From NCBI RefSeq assembly GCF_041438865.1, contig NZ_CP109450.1, forward strand, positions 5,148,501 through 5,212,500: DNA of 64,000 nucleotides, written 5' to 3'. Below the pieces are notes generated by a model that was not told where the DNA came from, ran no database searches, and saw nothing but the letters and a program-made list of their open reading frames with translations. This document shows positions 33,803 to 42,339 of the stretch, in pieces. Source of the DNA: Streptomyces sp. NBC_01471 (GTDB lineage: Bacteria > Actinomycetota > Actinomycetes > Streptomycetales > Streptomycetaceae). Positions within the stretch are counted from its first letter, which is position 1; every line of letters begins with the position of its first letter. Position numbers and translations under genes: made by a program.

Positions 33803-34141
33803 TCAGGTCGGCTGCCCGCGCAGCAGGTCCCGGCCGAACTCGACCATCTTCTTCGCGTAGTCCTCGGTCCACTGCGCGCGCCCGGCGATGTCCGCCGCCG
33901 TCAACCGGTCGAAGCGGCGCGGGTCGGCGAGCTGGGCGGCGGCGATCGCCTGGAACTCGACCGCCCGGTCCGTCGCCGCGCGGAAGGCCAGTGTCAGCTC
34001 GGTGGCGCGGGTGAGCAGCGCCGCCGGGTCGTCGATCGACTCCAGGTCGAAGAAGTGCTCGGGATCGGCGGCGGCGTCGGAAGGCTCGAAGAGCAGCGGC
34101 GCCGGCCGCGGCTTCCGCTCGCGCTGTTCGGGCTCCGCCAT
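33803..34141 (-). CDS. Small conserved protein of unknown function
   Basis: 112 residues, AGGAGG upstream of the ATG. Acidic/proline N-terminus then helical (DDPAALLTRATELTLAF, DRAVEFQAIAAAQLADPRRF). No membrane segment or known motif. 278 nt downstream of the helicase gene on the same strand, so it could be the last gene of that cluster. Function unknown. Confidence 0.6.
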   Translation of the reverse strand: MAEPEQRERKPRPAPLLFEPSDAAADPEHFFDLESIDDPAALLTRATELTLAFRAATDRAVEFQAIAAAQLADPRRFDRLTAADIAGRAQWTEDYAKKMVEFGRDLLRGQPT

Positions 34142-34311
34142 GTGTGCCTCCTGCTGTGCCGTTCTGCGTCTCCCCGGAGGTCCGGCGGGTCCGGTCTCCG
34201 GGCGGTGTGCGGCGGTCGGTTCCCCGCCGCGGGATTCCGGCCACCGTCCATTGTCCCGCCCCACGCAAGAGGCCGCCCACGGCGACGGCCGCACCGCGTC
34301 ACAGCCGGTAC

Positions 34312-34488
34312 GGCACCCGGTGTTCGGCGAGGTGGGCCAGTACCGCGTGGTTCGCCTCCCAGCCGTCGGGGCTGTGTCTGTTGGCCGCCTGCGGCGGTGT
34401 GCCGGACTCCGTCCGGCGTTCACGGGGTCCATGGCACCCGGTGTTCGGCGAGGTGGGCCAGTACCGCGTGGTTCGCCTCCCAGCCGTC
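34312..34488. repeat. 121-bp-spaced direct repeat at the helicase 3' end
   Basis: 34312-34367 and 34433-34488 are identical over 56 nt. The second copy encodes the helicase C-terminus (DGWEANHAVLAHLAEHRV); the first lies just beyond the stop and still encodes the same peptide followed by PYRL and a stop. Confidence 0.9.
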
Positions 34489-35748
34489 AGGGAACTTCAC
34501 CGTCACGCCCAGCTGCACCGGCTCGGTCGACGGGTGTTCGTCCAGCAGCTCGGTCACCCCCTCCCGGCACACCACGACGCAGGCATGCCGGTGCCGCGAT
34601 GCCAGGACGCAGAGCCTGCCCGTCTCCAGGTGGAAGGCCGTCGCGTCCGGGCGGCCCGACAGCGGGTGCAGCACCACCGTGACGTCGAACTCCCGGCCCT
34701 GGAGACGGTTGGCCGTATCGACCGCGACGCCCGTCACCCCGAGCTCCGCGAGCGCCGCCCGTACCGCGGCTGCCTGATCGCGATGGGCCGTACCGACCGC
34801 GATACGGTCCGCCGTCAGCGGCACCGGATCCGGCGACTGCTCGCTCACCGCCGCACCGCCGCGGTCGAGCAGCCGCCGGACGACCAGGGCCACCGCCCGT
34901 ACCGCCTCCGGGTCCGTACGCGGTGTGTGCCGGGCGGGCAGTTCCAGCAGGCCCCAGCCCGCCTCCGCCGCCTCGTCCAGTACCCGGTCGGGGCCCGAAC
35001 CGTCCGACGCCACCCCGAAGGTCAGCCGCCGGTCGCCGTGGTCCGTACCGCTGCGGAACGGCGTGTACGGGTAGAAAGCGTCCGAGACCAGCGGCGCCGC
35101 CGAAGCGGGCAGCCGCCAGGAGACCGGCAGCCGGTGTTGCGGCAGCTCCGGATTGTGCGCGAGCAGGGTGGAGACCGCGCTGGACGACGGGTCGTAAGCC
35201 AGCCCCGCCCACTGCTCGGCGCCGACCACGCTGAACGGGTCGAGCTGGCCGGGATCGCCCACGAACAACGCCCGTTCGAACAGGCCGGCCACGGCCAGCA
35301 ACGCGTCCGAGCGCATCTGGTACGCCTCGTCCACGATCGCGTGCCGCCAGGGCTCGACACCTTTCACATGCGCCCATTTCGCGGCCGTCGAGATCACCAC
35401 GTCGAGCCCGGCGAGATCCGCCGCCTTGGCGGACTTGCGGACGTTCGGCAGGTCGTCCAGGGCTCTGTCGTACGGGTCGGGGTCGCTGCTGTGCAGTCGG
35501 CCGACCGGCAGCTCCGGGTCCTTCCCGGCAAGGCGGATGACCAGGTCGTCCACCTGTGCGTTGGTCTGTGCGACCACCATCAGGGGCCGCCCGGCGGCGG
35601 CCAGCTCACGGGCCGCGCGCACCACGAGCGTCGACTTGCCCGCGCCCGGCGGGGAGTCGACCACCACTCCCGGGGCGGTGCCGTGCAGGGTGTCGTCGAG
35701 GATGGCCCGCGTCGCGCGGGCCGCCTCCGCGCCGGGATCGAAGGTCAC
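34420..35748 (-). CDS. SF1-type DNA/RNA helicase (Dna2/UPF1-like)
   Basis: 442 residues from GTG 35748, whose GTGA overlaps the upstream stop. Helicase motifs: I DSPPGAGKST (31-40), Ia VVAQTNAQVDDLV, II VDEAYQM (139-145), III FVGDPGQLDPF, IV VSWRLP, V NRLQGREFDVTVVLHP, VI VLASRHRHACVVV. Superfamily 1 with the AAA_11/AAA_12 layout of Dna2/Upf1 helicases and no nuclease domain of its own. ATP-driven duplex unwinding, presumably together with the Fe-S-type nuclease encoded two genes upstream. The C-terminus was altered by a 121-bp duplication. Confidence 0.85.
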   Translation of the reverse strand: MTFDPGAEAARATRAILDDTLHGTAPGVVVDSPPGAGKSTLVVRAARELAAAGRPLMVVAQTNAQVDDLVIRLAGKDPELPVGRLHSSDPDPYDRALDDLPNVRKSAKAADLAGLDVVISTAAKWAHVKGVEPWRHAIVDEAYQMRSDALLAVAGLFERALFVGDPGQLDPFSVVGAEQWAGLAYDPSSSAVSTLLAHNPELPQHRLPVSWRLPASAAPLVSDAFYPYTPFRSGTDHGDRRLTFGVASDGSGPDRVLDEAAEAGWGLLELPARHTPRTDPEAVRAVALVVRRLLDRGGAAVSEQSPDPVPLTADRIAVGTAHRDQAAAVRAALAELGVTGVAVDTANRLQGREFDVTVVLHPLSGRPDATAFHLETGRLCVLASRHRHACVVVCREGVTELLDEHPSTEPVQLGVTVKFPDGWEANHAVLAHLAEHRVPWTP

Positions 35749-37346
35749 AGCAGGTCCTCGGGGGTGACGGGGTCGGGAAGTGTCGCAGGGGCGGCGGTGT
35801 CCGGCGGCCCGCCGTGGGTCCACGGGGTGTCCTCCTGCGCGGGCAGCTCGGGCCCGCCCCGCGAGCTGTGCTCGAACAGCGTCCAGCACAGCCGGTCGCC
35901 CTTCTCCGGCACGGTCCCCGGGGCCGGATCCTTGGCGCGGCCCATGCCGTTGGTCAGCCGCAGTACCAGCGAGCCGTCCTCCTCGTACCGGACGAACTCG
36001 GCCGTCTGCGCCTTCGGCGGGTCGCCCGGGAGCGCGCGGTGGACCTTGACCCGCTCCCCGATGTGCGGGGTGTCATCGGTGCGGAGCGTCACCAGGGGGC
36101 GCGGGCTCGGGCGCTTCGACTCGCTCCACGCCATCACCACATCCGTCACCTCACCGGCGAACGCCTCGCCCGCGAGCCGCCGCCCGGCCATCACCAGCGG
36201 GTCGTCCAGGGCCTCCTGCGCCTCCAGCTGGGTCTGCGCGGTCTCGCGGGTGGCCAGTTTCTGGGCCGCCGTCACCGCGTCGTCCCGGCGCGGCTGCGGC
36301 GGCTCGCCCGCCCGCACCCGGTCCCGGTGGCCGGTGAACGACCAGCGGTCCCGGGTCCACCGCTCGCCGGCCCTGGCTCCCTCGGGCAGCTCGCGCAGCA
36401 GCCCGATCGCGTGCCACACCGCGTCCCAGGTGGGGCGCAGCTGCCCGGCAAGGAGCCGGCGGATCTCCCGCTCGGCCGTGGTCAGTTCACCGAGCCGGTC
36501 GTCGGCCGCCGGTCCGTCCTCGGCGGCGGACAGTGCCGAACGGGCCGCGTCGTACCGCTCCACCGCCGGGGCCAGCAGCCTGTTGTCGAAGGCCGGATCG
36601 GTGGCGGGCCCGGCAGGCGGGCAGAGCAGCTGCCCGTCCCGGTCGCGCCCCAGCTCGGCCCGGAGCGCGGCCTCGGCGCCGGACGCCCCCTCGGCCGGGT
36701 CGATCCAGGCGAGCAGTGCGCCGAGGTGCTGGTCCTCCAGGCTGCTCTGGCCGGTGGCCCAGTGACGGTTCAGCAGGTCGGTCGCGGCCAGCAGCAGTGA
36801 GGACCCGGGGACCCGGGCGCGCTCACCGTAGTGCGTCAGCCAGCGGCCGAGCAGCGGCACGCGGGGCGGTGCCGGATAGGGCGTCTCCGGGTCCTCCTCC
36901 GCCGTACGCCGGAAGCGCATCGACCGCCCGAGGAGCCGGACGAAGTCGATGCCCGCGCGGCCCGGCACGATCAGCTGCGGTGCGTCCGCGCACAGCTCGG
37001 TCTCGACCTTGACCTTCTTCTTGGTCTCCGGGTCGGTCTCGGAGCGCTCGGCGACCTCCACGTCGTCGGCGTACCCGTCGAGGTGGGGCAGGACGGCCTC
37101 GGCCAGCTCGGCGAGGAACGCGAACCGCAGATCCCGGTCGCGCGGCTGGGCGACGACCAGCAGCCTCGGCGCGCCGGGGTCGGTCCCGACGAGCGCCCCG
37201 AGCGGGGCGCCGGCCTCGCCCGCCGTGGTGAGCGGGACGAACACGAGCGGGTGCGCGGAGAGGTGCCGGTGGCGGACGGTGGCGGTGGGCTCCGCGCGGC
37301 CGGACCGCACGGCTTCCAGCCGGGCGAGCGTGCTGATCAGCGACAT
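35745..37346 (-). CDS. Conserved protein of unknown function in nuclease-helicase operon
   Basis: 533 residues, not recognised. Predicted cytoplasmic. The N-terminus (1-130) is beta-rich (VRHRHLSAHPLVFVPLTTAGE, RLLVVAQPRDRDL); the middle (200-400) is helical and charged; residues about 400-500 look like a small beta barrel (HIGERVKVHRAL, TAEFVRYEEDGSLVLRL), possibly an OB-like nucleic-acid-binding part. A KKKVKVE stretch lies near 110. Start overlaps the nuclease stop by 10 nt, and its stop overlaps the helicase GTG. Likely a scaffold or substrate-recognition subunit of the same complex. Confidence 0.7.
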   Translation of the reverse strand: MSLISTLARLEAVRSGRAEPTATVRHRHLSAHPLVFVPLTTAGEAGAPLGALVGTDPGAPRLLVVAQPRDRDLRFAFLAELAEAVLPHLDGYADDVEVAERSETDPETKKKVKVETELCADAPQLIVPGRAGIDFVRLLGRSMRFRRTAEEDPETPYPAPPRVPLLGRWLTHYGERARVPGSSLLLAATDLLNRHWATGQSSLEDQHLGALLAWIDPAEGASGAEAALRAELGRDRDGQLLCPPAGPATDPAFDNRLLAPAVERYDAARSALSAAEDGPAADDRLGELTTAEREIRRLLAGQLRPTWDAVWHAIGLLRELPEGARAGERWTRDRWSFTGHRDRVRAGEPPQPRRDDAVTAAQKLATRETAQTQLEAQEALDDPLVMAGRRLAGEAFAGEVTDVVMAWSESKRPSPRPLVTLRTDDTPHIGERVKVHRALPGDPPKAQTAEFVRYEEDGSLVLRLTNGMGRAKDPAPGTVPEKGDRLCWTLFEHSSRGGPELPAQEDTPWTHGGPPDTAAPATLPDPVTPEDLL

Positions 37347-38557
37347 GCCGGTGCTCCTCCCGCCGATGCCGATGCCGATGCCGATGCCGATGCCGATGCC
37401 GACGCCAGCGCCTCCGCCCGCAGCACCGCGGCCCTGCGCAGCGCGGCCACCGTCGGGTCCGACGGGTCGCCCTCCTCGCCGTGTGCCGCGGCCAGCACCG
37501 CGTCGACCGTCGTCAGCCCGCCCAGCTCGCCGCGGGCTCCCCGGCCCAGCGCCTCCACCGCGCCCGCGTCACGGGCCCGGCCGCGGCAGTGGAAGGCCAG
37601 TTCGCATGCGGCCAGGCACTCCGGTGCGTACGCCGCACCGACCGATTCGACCGCCGCCGTGAGCTCGGCGGCCGGCAGACCGGGGTCGAAGGTGGTGCCT
37701 TCGGGCAGGGCCGCCGCGATGTCCTCGACACGGGTCAGCCGGGCCAGCTGACGGCGGGTCACCGCGAGCTGCTTGCGCACGTCGACGGCCGAGGCCGTCG
37801 GCAGGTTGGAGAAGTCCTTCGGGCAGACGAGGAGGATCCGGTCGTGCACCGTCGCGCTGTCCGCGCTGTCCGCGCTGTTGATGTGTGCCGCGATCCGCTC
37901 CAGCGCCAGCACGTACACCGCGGACTGGCGGGCTGCCGCCCCCACCTTGGCCGCGTCCGCCGACGCGTCGATCATCGGGAACGACTTGATCTCGATCACC
38001 GTCCAGCGCCCGGCCGGATCCACCACCACCGCGTCCGGCTCCAGATAGGCGGGCGAGCCCGCCACCTCCAGCGCCAGCATCGGGTGGTCGAACAGGGTCC
38101 ACCCGCCGGCCTCCGTCGCCTCGCGCAGGGCCAGCGCCGTGCGGGCCGCGCGGCCCTCGGGGCCCGCCGCCGTGAGATCGGGGACCGTGACGTCCACCGG
38201 ATCGGCCGTGCCCATGTGCTCCGCGAGCAGCCGCATCAGATCGGCGCCGCCGTCTGCCTTGACCCTCGCCTCGAAGGCGTTGCCCCGCATGAAGGCGAAC
38301 TGGGACTGGCCGAAGGCCGAGGGGGAGCCGAGGGCCTGGGCGAGAACCGTCTTGTTCACCCCGGCGCCGTCGAGCAGCGCGCGCCGCTCGCAGCCGGGGT
38401 TGGCCGCGAGGGCCGCCAGCGCGCGGGCGTCCAGTGGCTGCGGCGCGACGGACGGGCCCCGCAGCTCAGCGAGCCGCTGTCGGAGTGCCGTCGTCGGCGG
38501 TGTCGCCTGCTGACGAGGAAGAGGCGGAGGAGGTCCGCTGCCCGGGGAATCGCTCAC
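37337..38557 (-). CDS. PD-(D/E)XK nuclease, Cas4/AddB/Dna2-like with four conserved cysteines
   Basis: 406 residues from GTG 38557. Nuclease core: Glu in RGNAFEARV (about 96), Asp175 in EPDAVVVD, Glu189-x-Lys191 in TVIEIKSF, then QxxxY in AARQSAVYVLAL, the RecB-nuclease-family helix. Cys56 plus Cys314-x3-Cys318-x5-Cys324 (ECLAACELAFHC) match the one-plus-three spacing of the 4Fe-4S nucleases Cas4, AddB and Dna2. C-terminus ends in a Ser-Ala repeat encoded by a GCCGAT microsatellite. Overlaps the PAP2 gene by 92 nt and the next gene by 10 nt. Predicted DNA exonuclease or flap nuclease. Confidence 0.75.
   Translation of the reverse strand: MSDSPGSGPPPPLPRQQATPPTTALRQRLAELRGPSVAPQPLDARALAALAANPGCERRALLDGAGVNKTVLAQALGSPSAFGQSQFAFMRGNAFEARVKADGGADLMRLLAEHMGTADPVDVTVPDLTAAGPEGRAARTALALREATEAGGWTLFDHPMLALEVAGSPAYLEPDAVVVDPAGRWTVIEIKSFPMIDASADAAKVGAAARQSAVYVLALERIAAHINSADSADSATVHDRILLVCPKDFSNLPTASAVDVRKQLAVTRRQLARLTRVEDIAAALPEGTTFDPGLPAAELTAAVESVGAAYAPECLAACELAFHCRGRARDAGAVEALGRGARGELGGLTTVDAVLAAAHGEEGDPSDPTVAALRRAAVLRAEALASASASASASASASAGGAPACR
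37362..37397. repeat. Hexanucleotide microsatellite (GCCGAT)6
   Basis: Six perfect GCCGAT units, then GCCGAC and GCCAGC, inside the nuclease gene; on the minus strand they encode alternating Ser and Ala. Changes in copy number would stay in frame. Confidence 0.95.
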
Positions 38558-39365
38558 CCGGGGAAGTCTTGCATCCGGTACCGACAATCGGGGACGGACC
38601 GCCGGTCGTACGCGAGGAGAGGCGGGCCCGTATCCGGTCGGCCAGCCGCACCACGGGCCGGGCGAGCAGCAGCCCCACACCCATCACCGCGACCCCCGCG
38701 ATCGCGTCGAGCAGATAGTGGTTGGCCGTGCCCAGCACCACGAAGGTGATGGTCAACGGGTAGAGCACCCCGAGTATTCGGGCCAGCGGCGTACGCCCGT
38801 GGCGCCACAGCATGATCCCGCACCACAGCGCCCATCCCACGTGCAGGCTCGGCATCGCGGCGAACTGGTTGGTCATCCCGCCCATTCCGCGCGGGGCGCT
38901 CGCGTCGTCGCCCCACCAGCCGTACGAGCTGTACTGCGCCATCGTGTCGACAAAACCCTCCGCCGGGGCGAGCAGCCGCGGCGGACAGGTCGGCGTCAGT
39001 GTGAACCCGATCAGGCCGAGCAGGGTGGACACCATCAGCCAGGTGCGCGCCATGCGGTACTGGGCGGGGCGGCGGCGGAAGAGCCAGATCAGGATGGCCG
39101 GGGTGACCACGTAGTGCAGCGAGGCATAGGCGAAGTCGGCGGGTATCCCGATGGCGGGGGTGTGCGTGAACAGCCTGTTCAGCGGGTGTTCGACGTTGAT
39201 GTGCAGGAACTTCTCGGCGCGCAGCAGCGAAAGGCCGTGCTTGATCGCGTCCTCGGTGTTGCCGCGCGCCAGCAGCCGGCCCGATGAGTACGCGGTGTAG
39301 ACGACAGCGATCACGAGGAGCTCTGTCCACCAGCGGGGCCGGTCACGGTTCGCGGTGTACGGCAT
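38466..39365 (-). CDS. PAP2-superfamily membrane phosphatase/transferase
   Basis: 299 residues from ATG 39365 (GGAGAG seven bases upstream; an ATG five codons earlier has no SD). Six membrane helices; active-site motifs PSLHVGWALW and GTANHYLLDAIAG (His nucleophile and Asp partner) of the PAP2_3 (Aur1/Ipt1-like) subgroup. Substrate is a lipid phosphate or inositol lipid at the outer membrane face. The Ser-rich cytoplasmic tail is encoded by the region that overlaps the nuclease gene by 92 nt. Confidence 0.85.
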   Translation of the reverse strand: MPYTANRDRPRWWTELLVIAVVYTAYSSGRLLARGNTEDAIKHGLSLLRAEKFLHINVEHPLNRLFTHTPAIGIPADFAYASLHYVVTPAILIWLFRRRPAQYRMARTWLMVSTLLGLIGFTLTPTCPPRLLAPAEGFVDTMAQYSSYGWWGDDASAPRGMGGMTNQFAAMPSLHVGWALWCGIMLWRHGRTPLARILGVLYPLTITFVVLGTANHYLLDAIAGVAVMGVGLLLARPVVRLADRIRARLSSRTTGGPSPIVGTGCKTSPGERFPGQRTSSASSSSAGDTADDGTPTAAR

Positions 39366-39561
39366 CCGAATGCTCTCCATCGTCTGTTCAAACGGGGCCT
39401 GTCACCCGGCGTACCACCATAGGGCGTATGGAATGACAAGTTCAGGGGGCCCCTCTCTGCGGGGGCACGGTAGGGGGGACGCCAAGGACGTCCGCCGGGT
39501 TGCTCCCGGAACCCGTACGCGATGATGGGAGGAGCATCACCGCACGGGAAGAGAGAGCGTC

Positions 39562-40158
39562 ATGGCACCCCGCATGCTGCTGGTCCGGCATGGACAGACC
39601 GCATGGTCGCTGTCCGGGAAACACACCGGCAGGACGGACATTCCGCTGCTCGGGGAGGGCCGCGAGGGAGCTGAGCTGCTGGGCGGGCGGCTGCACCGGG
39701 CGCCGTGGGGCGGGGTGCCGGAGGCCCGGGTGTTCACCAGCAGACTGCTACGGGCGAGCGAGACGTGCGCACTTGCCGGGTTCGGCGACCGTGCGGAGGA
39801 GTGGGACGCGCTCCTGGAGTGGAACTACGGAGCGTACGAAGGGCTCACCCCGGCCGAGATCCAGGCGGTCAGGCCCGGCTGGTTCATCTGGCGCGACGGC
39901 GCTCCGGACGGTGAGTCCGTGGCCGATGTCACCGCGCGCGCCGACGAGGCGATCGACCGGATCCGGACCGAAGGACGCGACGTCCTGGTCTTCGCTCACG
40001 GCCACATCCTGCGGGCGCTCGCCGCGCGCTGGCTCGGCTACGACCTGACGTTCGGCGCCCGGATCCGGCTGGCCCCGGCGTCGCTCTCGGTGCTGGGCTG
40101 GGCGTACGGCGATCCGGCGGTCGAGCGGTGGAACGACACCGGTCACCTGGAGCGGTGA
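39562..40158 (+). CDS. Histidine phosphatase family protein (phosphoglycerate mutase-like)
   Basis: 198 residues. RHG motif LLVRHGQTAW with the phospho-accepting His9, Arg in SRLLRASET, catalytic Glu in LEWNYGAYEG, and the second His in VFAHGHILRALAARW. Cofactor-independent phosphatase more likely than mutase, given its length and the short central part. Substrate unknown. Monocistronic. Confidence 0.88.
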   Translation: MAPRMLLVRHGQTAWSLSGKHTGRTDIPLLGEGREGAELLGGRLHRAPWGGVPEARVFTSRLLRASETCALAGFGDRAEEWDALLEWNYGAYEGLTPAEIQAVRPGWFIWRDGAPDGESVADVTARADEAIDRIRTEGRDVLVFAHGHILRALAARWLGYDLTFGARIRLAPASLSVLGWAYGDPAVERWNDTGHLER

Positions 40159-40267
40159 GGGTCCCGCCCGGACAGGTACCTGGAGCCGTAACGGCCCCAC
40201 CCGGATGGGGATATGCCATGTCAATCGTGGACGGACCGCATCGAACCGGCCGTTCGCGCGGCTCGGC

Positions 40268-41605
40268 TCAGACCAGCCTCGGGGTCGACGCGTGCCGCTC
40301 AAGGAAGGCCGACACCCCCGCGGTGCGGCGCTCCGGGAGCAGTCTGCGGGCCGTGCCCGCCAGCATGGCCTGGATACGGGACGACTGGACCTGGTCCAGC
40401 AGGTCGAGCACCTGGTGCCCGGCCGCCGCCGCCCGGTCGGGAGCGCCGGCCCTCGCCAGGTCGTCGGCGAGCTGCGCACGGTAGAGCGCCAGGTTCCGGG
40501 CGAAGTGCGGATCCTGGAGCTCCGCCGCGCGCTCGGCGTGCAGGGCCGCGCGCGGCCAGTCGTCCAGGGCCGACCAGCACTGCGCCTCCAGCATCTCCAG
40601 CTCGGCCTCGACGAAGAAGCTCATCCACTCCGGATCGGCGTCCGACGTGCCCTGCGCGAAGAGGGACTTGGCCCGTACCAGCCGCTCCGAACAGGCCGTA
40701 CGGTCGCCAAGCCCCGCCCAGCCGCCCGCCTCCCGCAGGGTCAGCAGCGAGAGCAGCCGGGGCGACGACAGCTGCTTCGCCGCCTGCTCCCCGGCCTGCG
40801 CGGCCCGCACCGCCTCGCGCGGCCGCCCCGCGTCCCGCGCCAGGAACGCCGTGTTGCAGAAGGCGTGGGCCTCCAGCGCGGGATCACCGGACACCCGTGC
40901 CGTCGCCAGGGCCTCCGCGTAGTGGGACCGCGCGTCGTCGAAGCGGCCCGAGTCGTGCGCCAGCCACCCCACGGAGATGGCCAGTTCACCGGCGCCCGCG
41001 TGCAGCCGGTCGGCCGCGGACCGGCGGGCGGTGCCCGCGTCGAGCAGGGCGTAGGCGGCCTCCAGCGGCTGCGCCGCCCGCTGGTAGAGACCGGCGGCGC
41101 CATGCCGGTCGTCGAGCAGCCGGATCTGGCGTACGGCAGCTTCGACGGCGCTGACCTCCGCGTCGCCGACACGGCGCTGGGACGGTACGGGTGCCGGGCC
41201 GAGGCCCAGCGAAACGGCGGCCAGGGCGGCGGAACCGCCGGCCATGAATGCGCGACGCAGCACGTCGCTCTCCTCGGTGTGCTGGCTGGGGTGCTGGCTG
41301 GTGTGGGACTGGGGCGGCGGTTCGACGCCGGGATACGGGCCCCGGCCGCGTACCGCCCCGCGGTCGGAGAACCCCAGGTCCTTCAGGGTCGAACCGGGGA
41401 ACATGTGCAGGAAGACCCGCTCGTACGCGTAGTTGGGACAGCGGATCTCGCCGGCCTCGACGCGCCCGATGTAGCGCGCGTCACAGGCGACCTGCTCGCC
41501 GATCTCGCGCGCGGCCCGGCGGATCGCCGCCGCGAACTCACCGGGCGAGCGCTGTCCGCGCAACTGCCGGAATGCCGGGTTGCGTACCTCCCGTGACGTC
41601 GCCAT
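40268..41605 (-). CDS. XRE-family regulator with TPR-like C-terminus
   Basis: 445 residues from ATG 41603-41605. N-terminal HTH (about 1-75: AAIRRAAREIGEQVACDARYIGRVE). A Gln/His/Pro-rich linker includes a 12-bp in-frame tandem repeat (41279-41302). A twin-arginine-looking hydrophobic stretch LRRAFMAGGSAALAAVSLGLG follows, a feature of this Streptomyces regulator family, then about eight TPR-like helical pairs (ARSHYAEALATARVSGDPALEAHAF). Related by architecture to NsdA and other pleiotropic regulators. Probably regulates the divergent small gene and others. Confidence 0.75.
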   Translation of the reverse strand: MATSREVRNPAFRQLRGQRSPGEFAAAIRRAAREIGEQVACDARYIGRVEAGEIRCPNYAYERVFLHMFPGSTLKDLGFSDRGAVRGRGPYPGVEPPPQSHTSQHPSQHTEESDVLRRAFMAGGSAALAAVSLGLGPAPVPSQRRVGDAEVSAVEAAVRQIRLLDDRHGAAGLYQRAAQPLEAAYALLDAGTARRSAADRLHAGAGELAISVGWLAHDSGRFDDARSHYAEALATARVSGDPALEAHAFCNTAFLARDAGRPREAVRAAQAGEQAAKQLSSPRLLSLLTLREAGGWAGLGDRTACSERLVRAKSLFAQGTSDADPEWMSFFVEAELEMLEAQCWSALDDWPRAALHAERAAELQDPHFARNLALYRAQLADDLARAGAPDRAAAAGHQVLDLLDQVQSSRIQAMLAGTARRLLPERRTAGVSAFLERHASTPRLV

Positions 41606-41819
41606 GGCTGAGCCCTCTCTGGCGGATGGTGCTGCCGGTCCGGACCGCTCCGGCGGGCAAAACGTATCGCCTGTGATGAGACACACACGCCCGGTATAGC
41701 TACAAAACGGATATCTCACCCACGATTTGCCATGAACTGCCATCCTTTATGGCGGCGCTGCGCCGTAGCCCTTGACGTTCGCAAGCGTTGAACCTTGCGG
41801 AGAACGAGGAGGGGTTGCC

Positions 41820-42257
41820 TTGTTGGAGACCGGTATCGAGATGAGCGGTTCGAGAACGACCGCCCGGCACAAGCCCAGTCAGGAGTTCAGCGCACCGCCC
41901 GACGGCGCGGCCGAACCGTGCGATCTGGTGACGGTCCCCGCACGGCAGGGGCTGGAGGCGGTGGACATCCTGCGCAGGGGAGCGGACTCGGCCGACGTCG
42001 GCCCGGTCCTGCACGACGGCGCCTGCGACACCCTCGGCTTCCTGGTGCCGCCCGGCACGGCCGACGGCTGGGACCTGCCGGGCAGCGCGTGTACGCAGAC
42101 CAACGGCCGCGGGCTGCGGATCCCCGAGGAGCCGCCGGTCCGGGGCACCGGCTGGCTGCTGCCGCCCGAGACCGCGCCGGTCACCGATCCTTCGGTGCTC
42201 AGGGCGGCGCTCGGTGAGGCGGCGCGTCTGATCGAGGCGGCGGACAACCGCCGGTGA
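41820..42257 (+). CDS. Conserved hypothetical protein divergent from XRE/TPR regulator
   Basis: 145 residues if TTG 41820 is the start (AGGAGGGG at 41807-41814, five bases upstream); an ATG at 41841 lacks an SD. Cytosolic, acidic. Contains GACDTLGFLVPPGTADGWDLPGSAC (split here as GACDTLGFLVPP and GWDLPGSAC) and GTGWLLPPE, a pattern seen in Streptomyces hypotheticals that accompany such regulators. Function unknown. Confidence 0.6.
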   Translation: MLETGIEMSGSRTTARHKPSQEFSAPPDGAAEPCDLVTVPARQGLEAVDILRRGADSADVGPVLHDGACDTLGFLVPPGTADGWDLPGSACTQTNGRGLRIPEEPPVRGTGWLLPPETAPVTDPSVLRAALGEAARLIEAADNRR

Positions 42258-42339
42258 GCGGCCGGTACCGCTGAGCGCCACTGCTGCCGGACGCGCCACC
42301 GGGGAGCCGCGGTGCCGAGGGTGTCGCGATACTGGGGGA

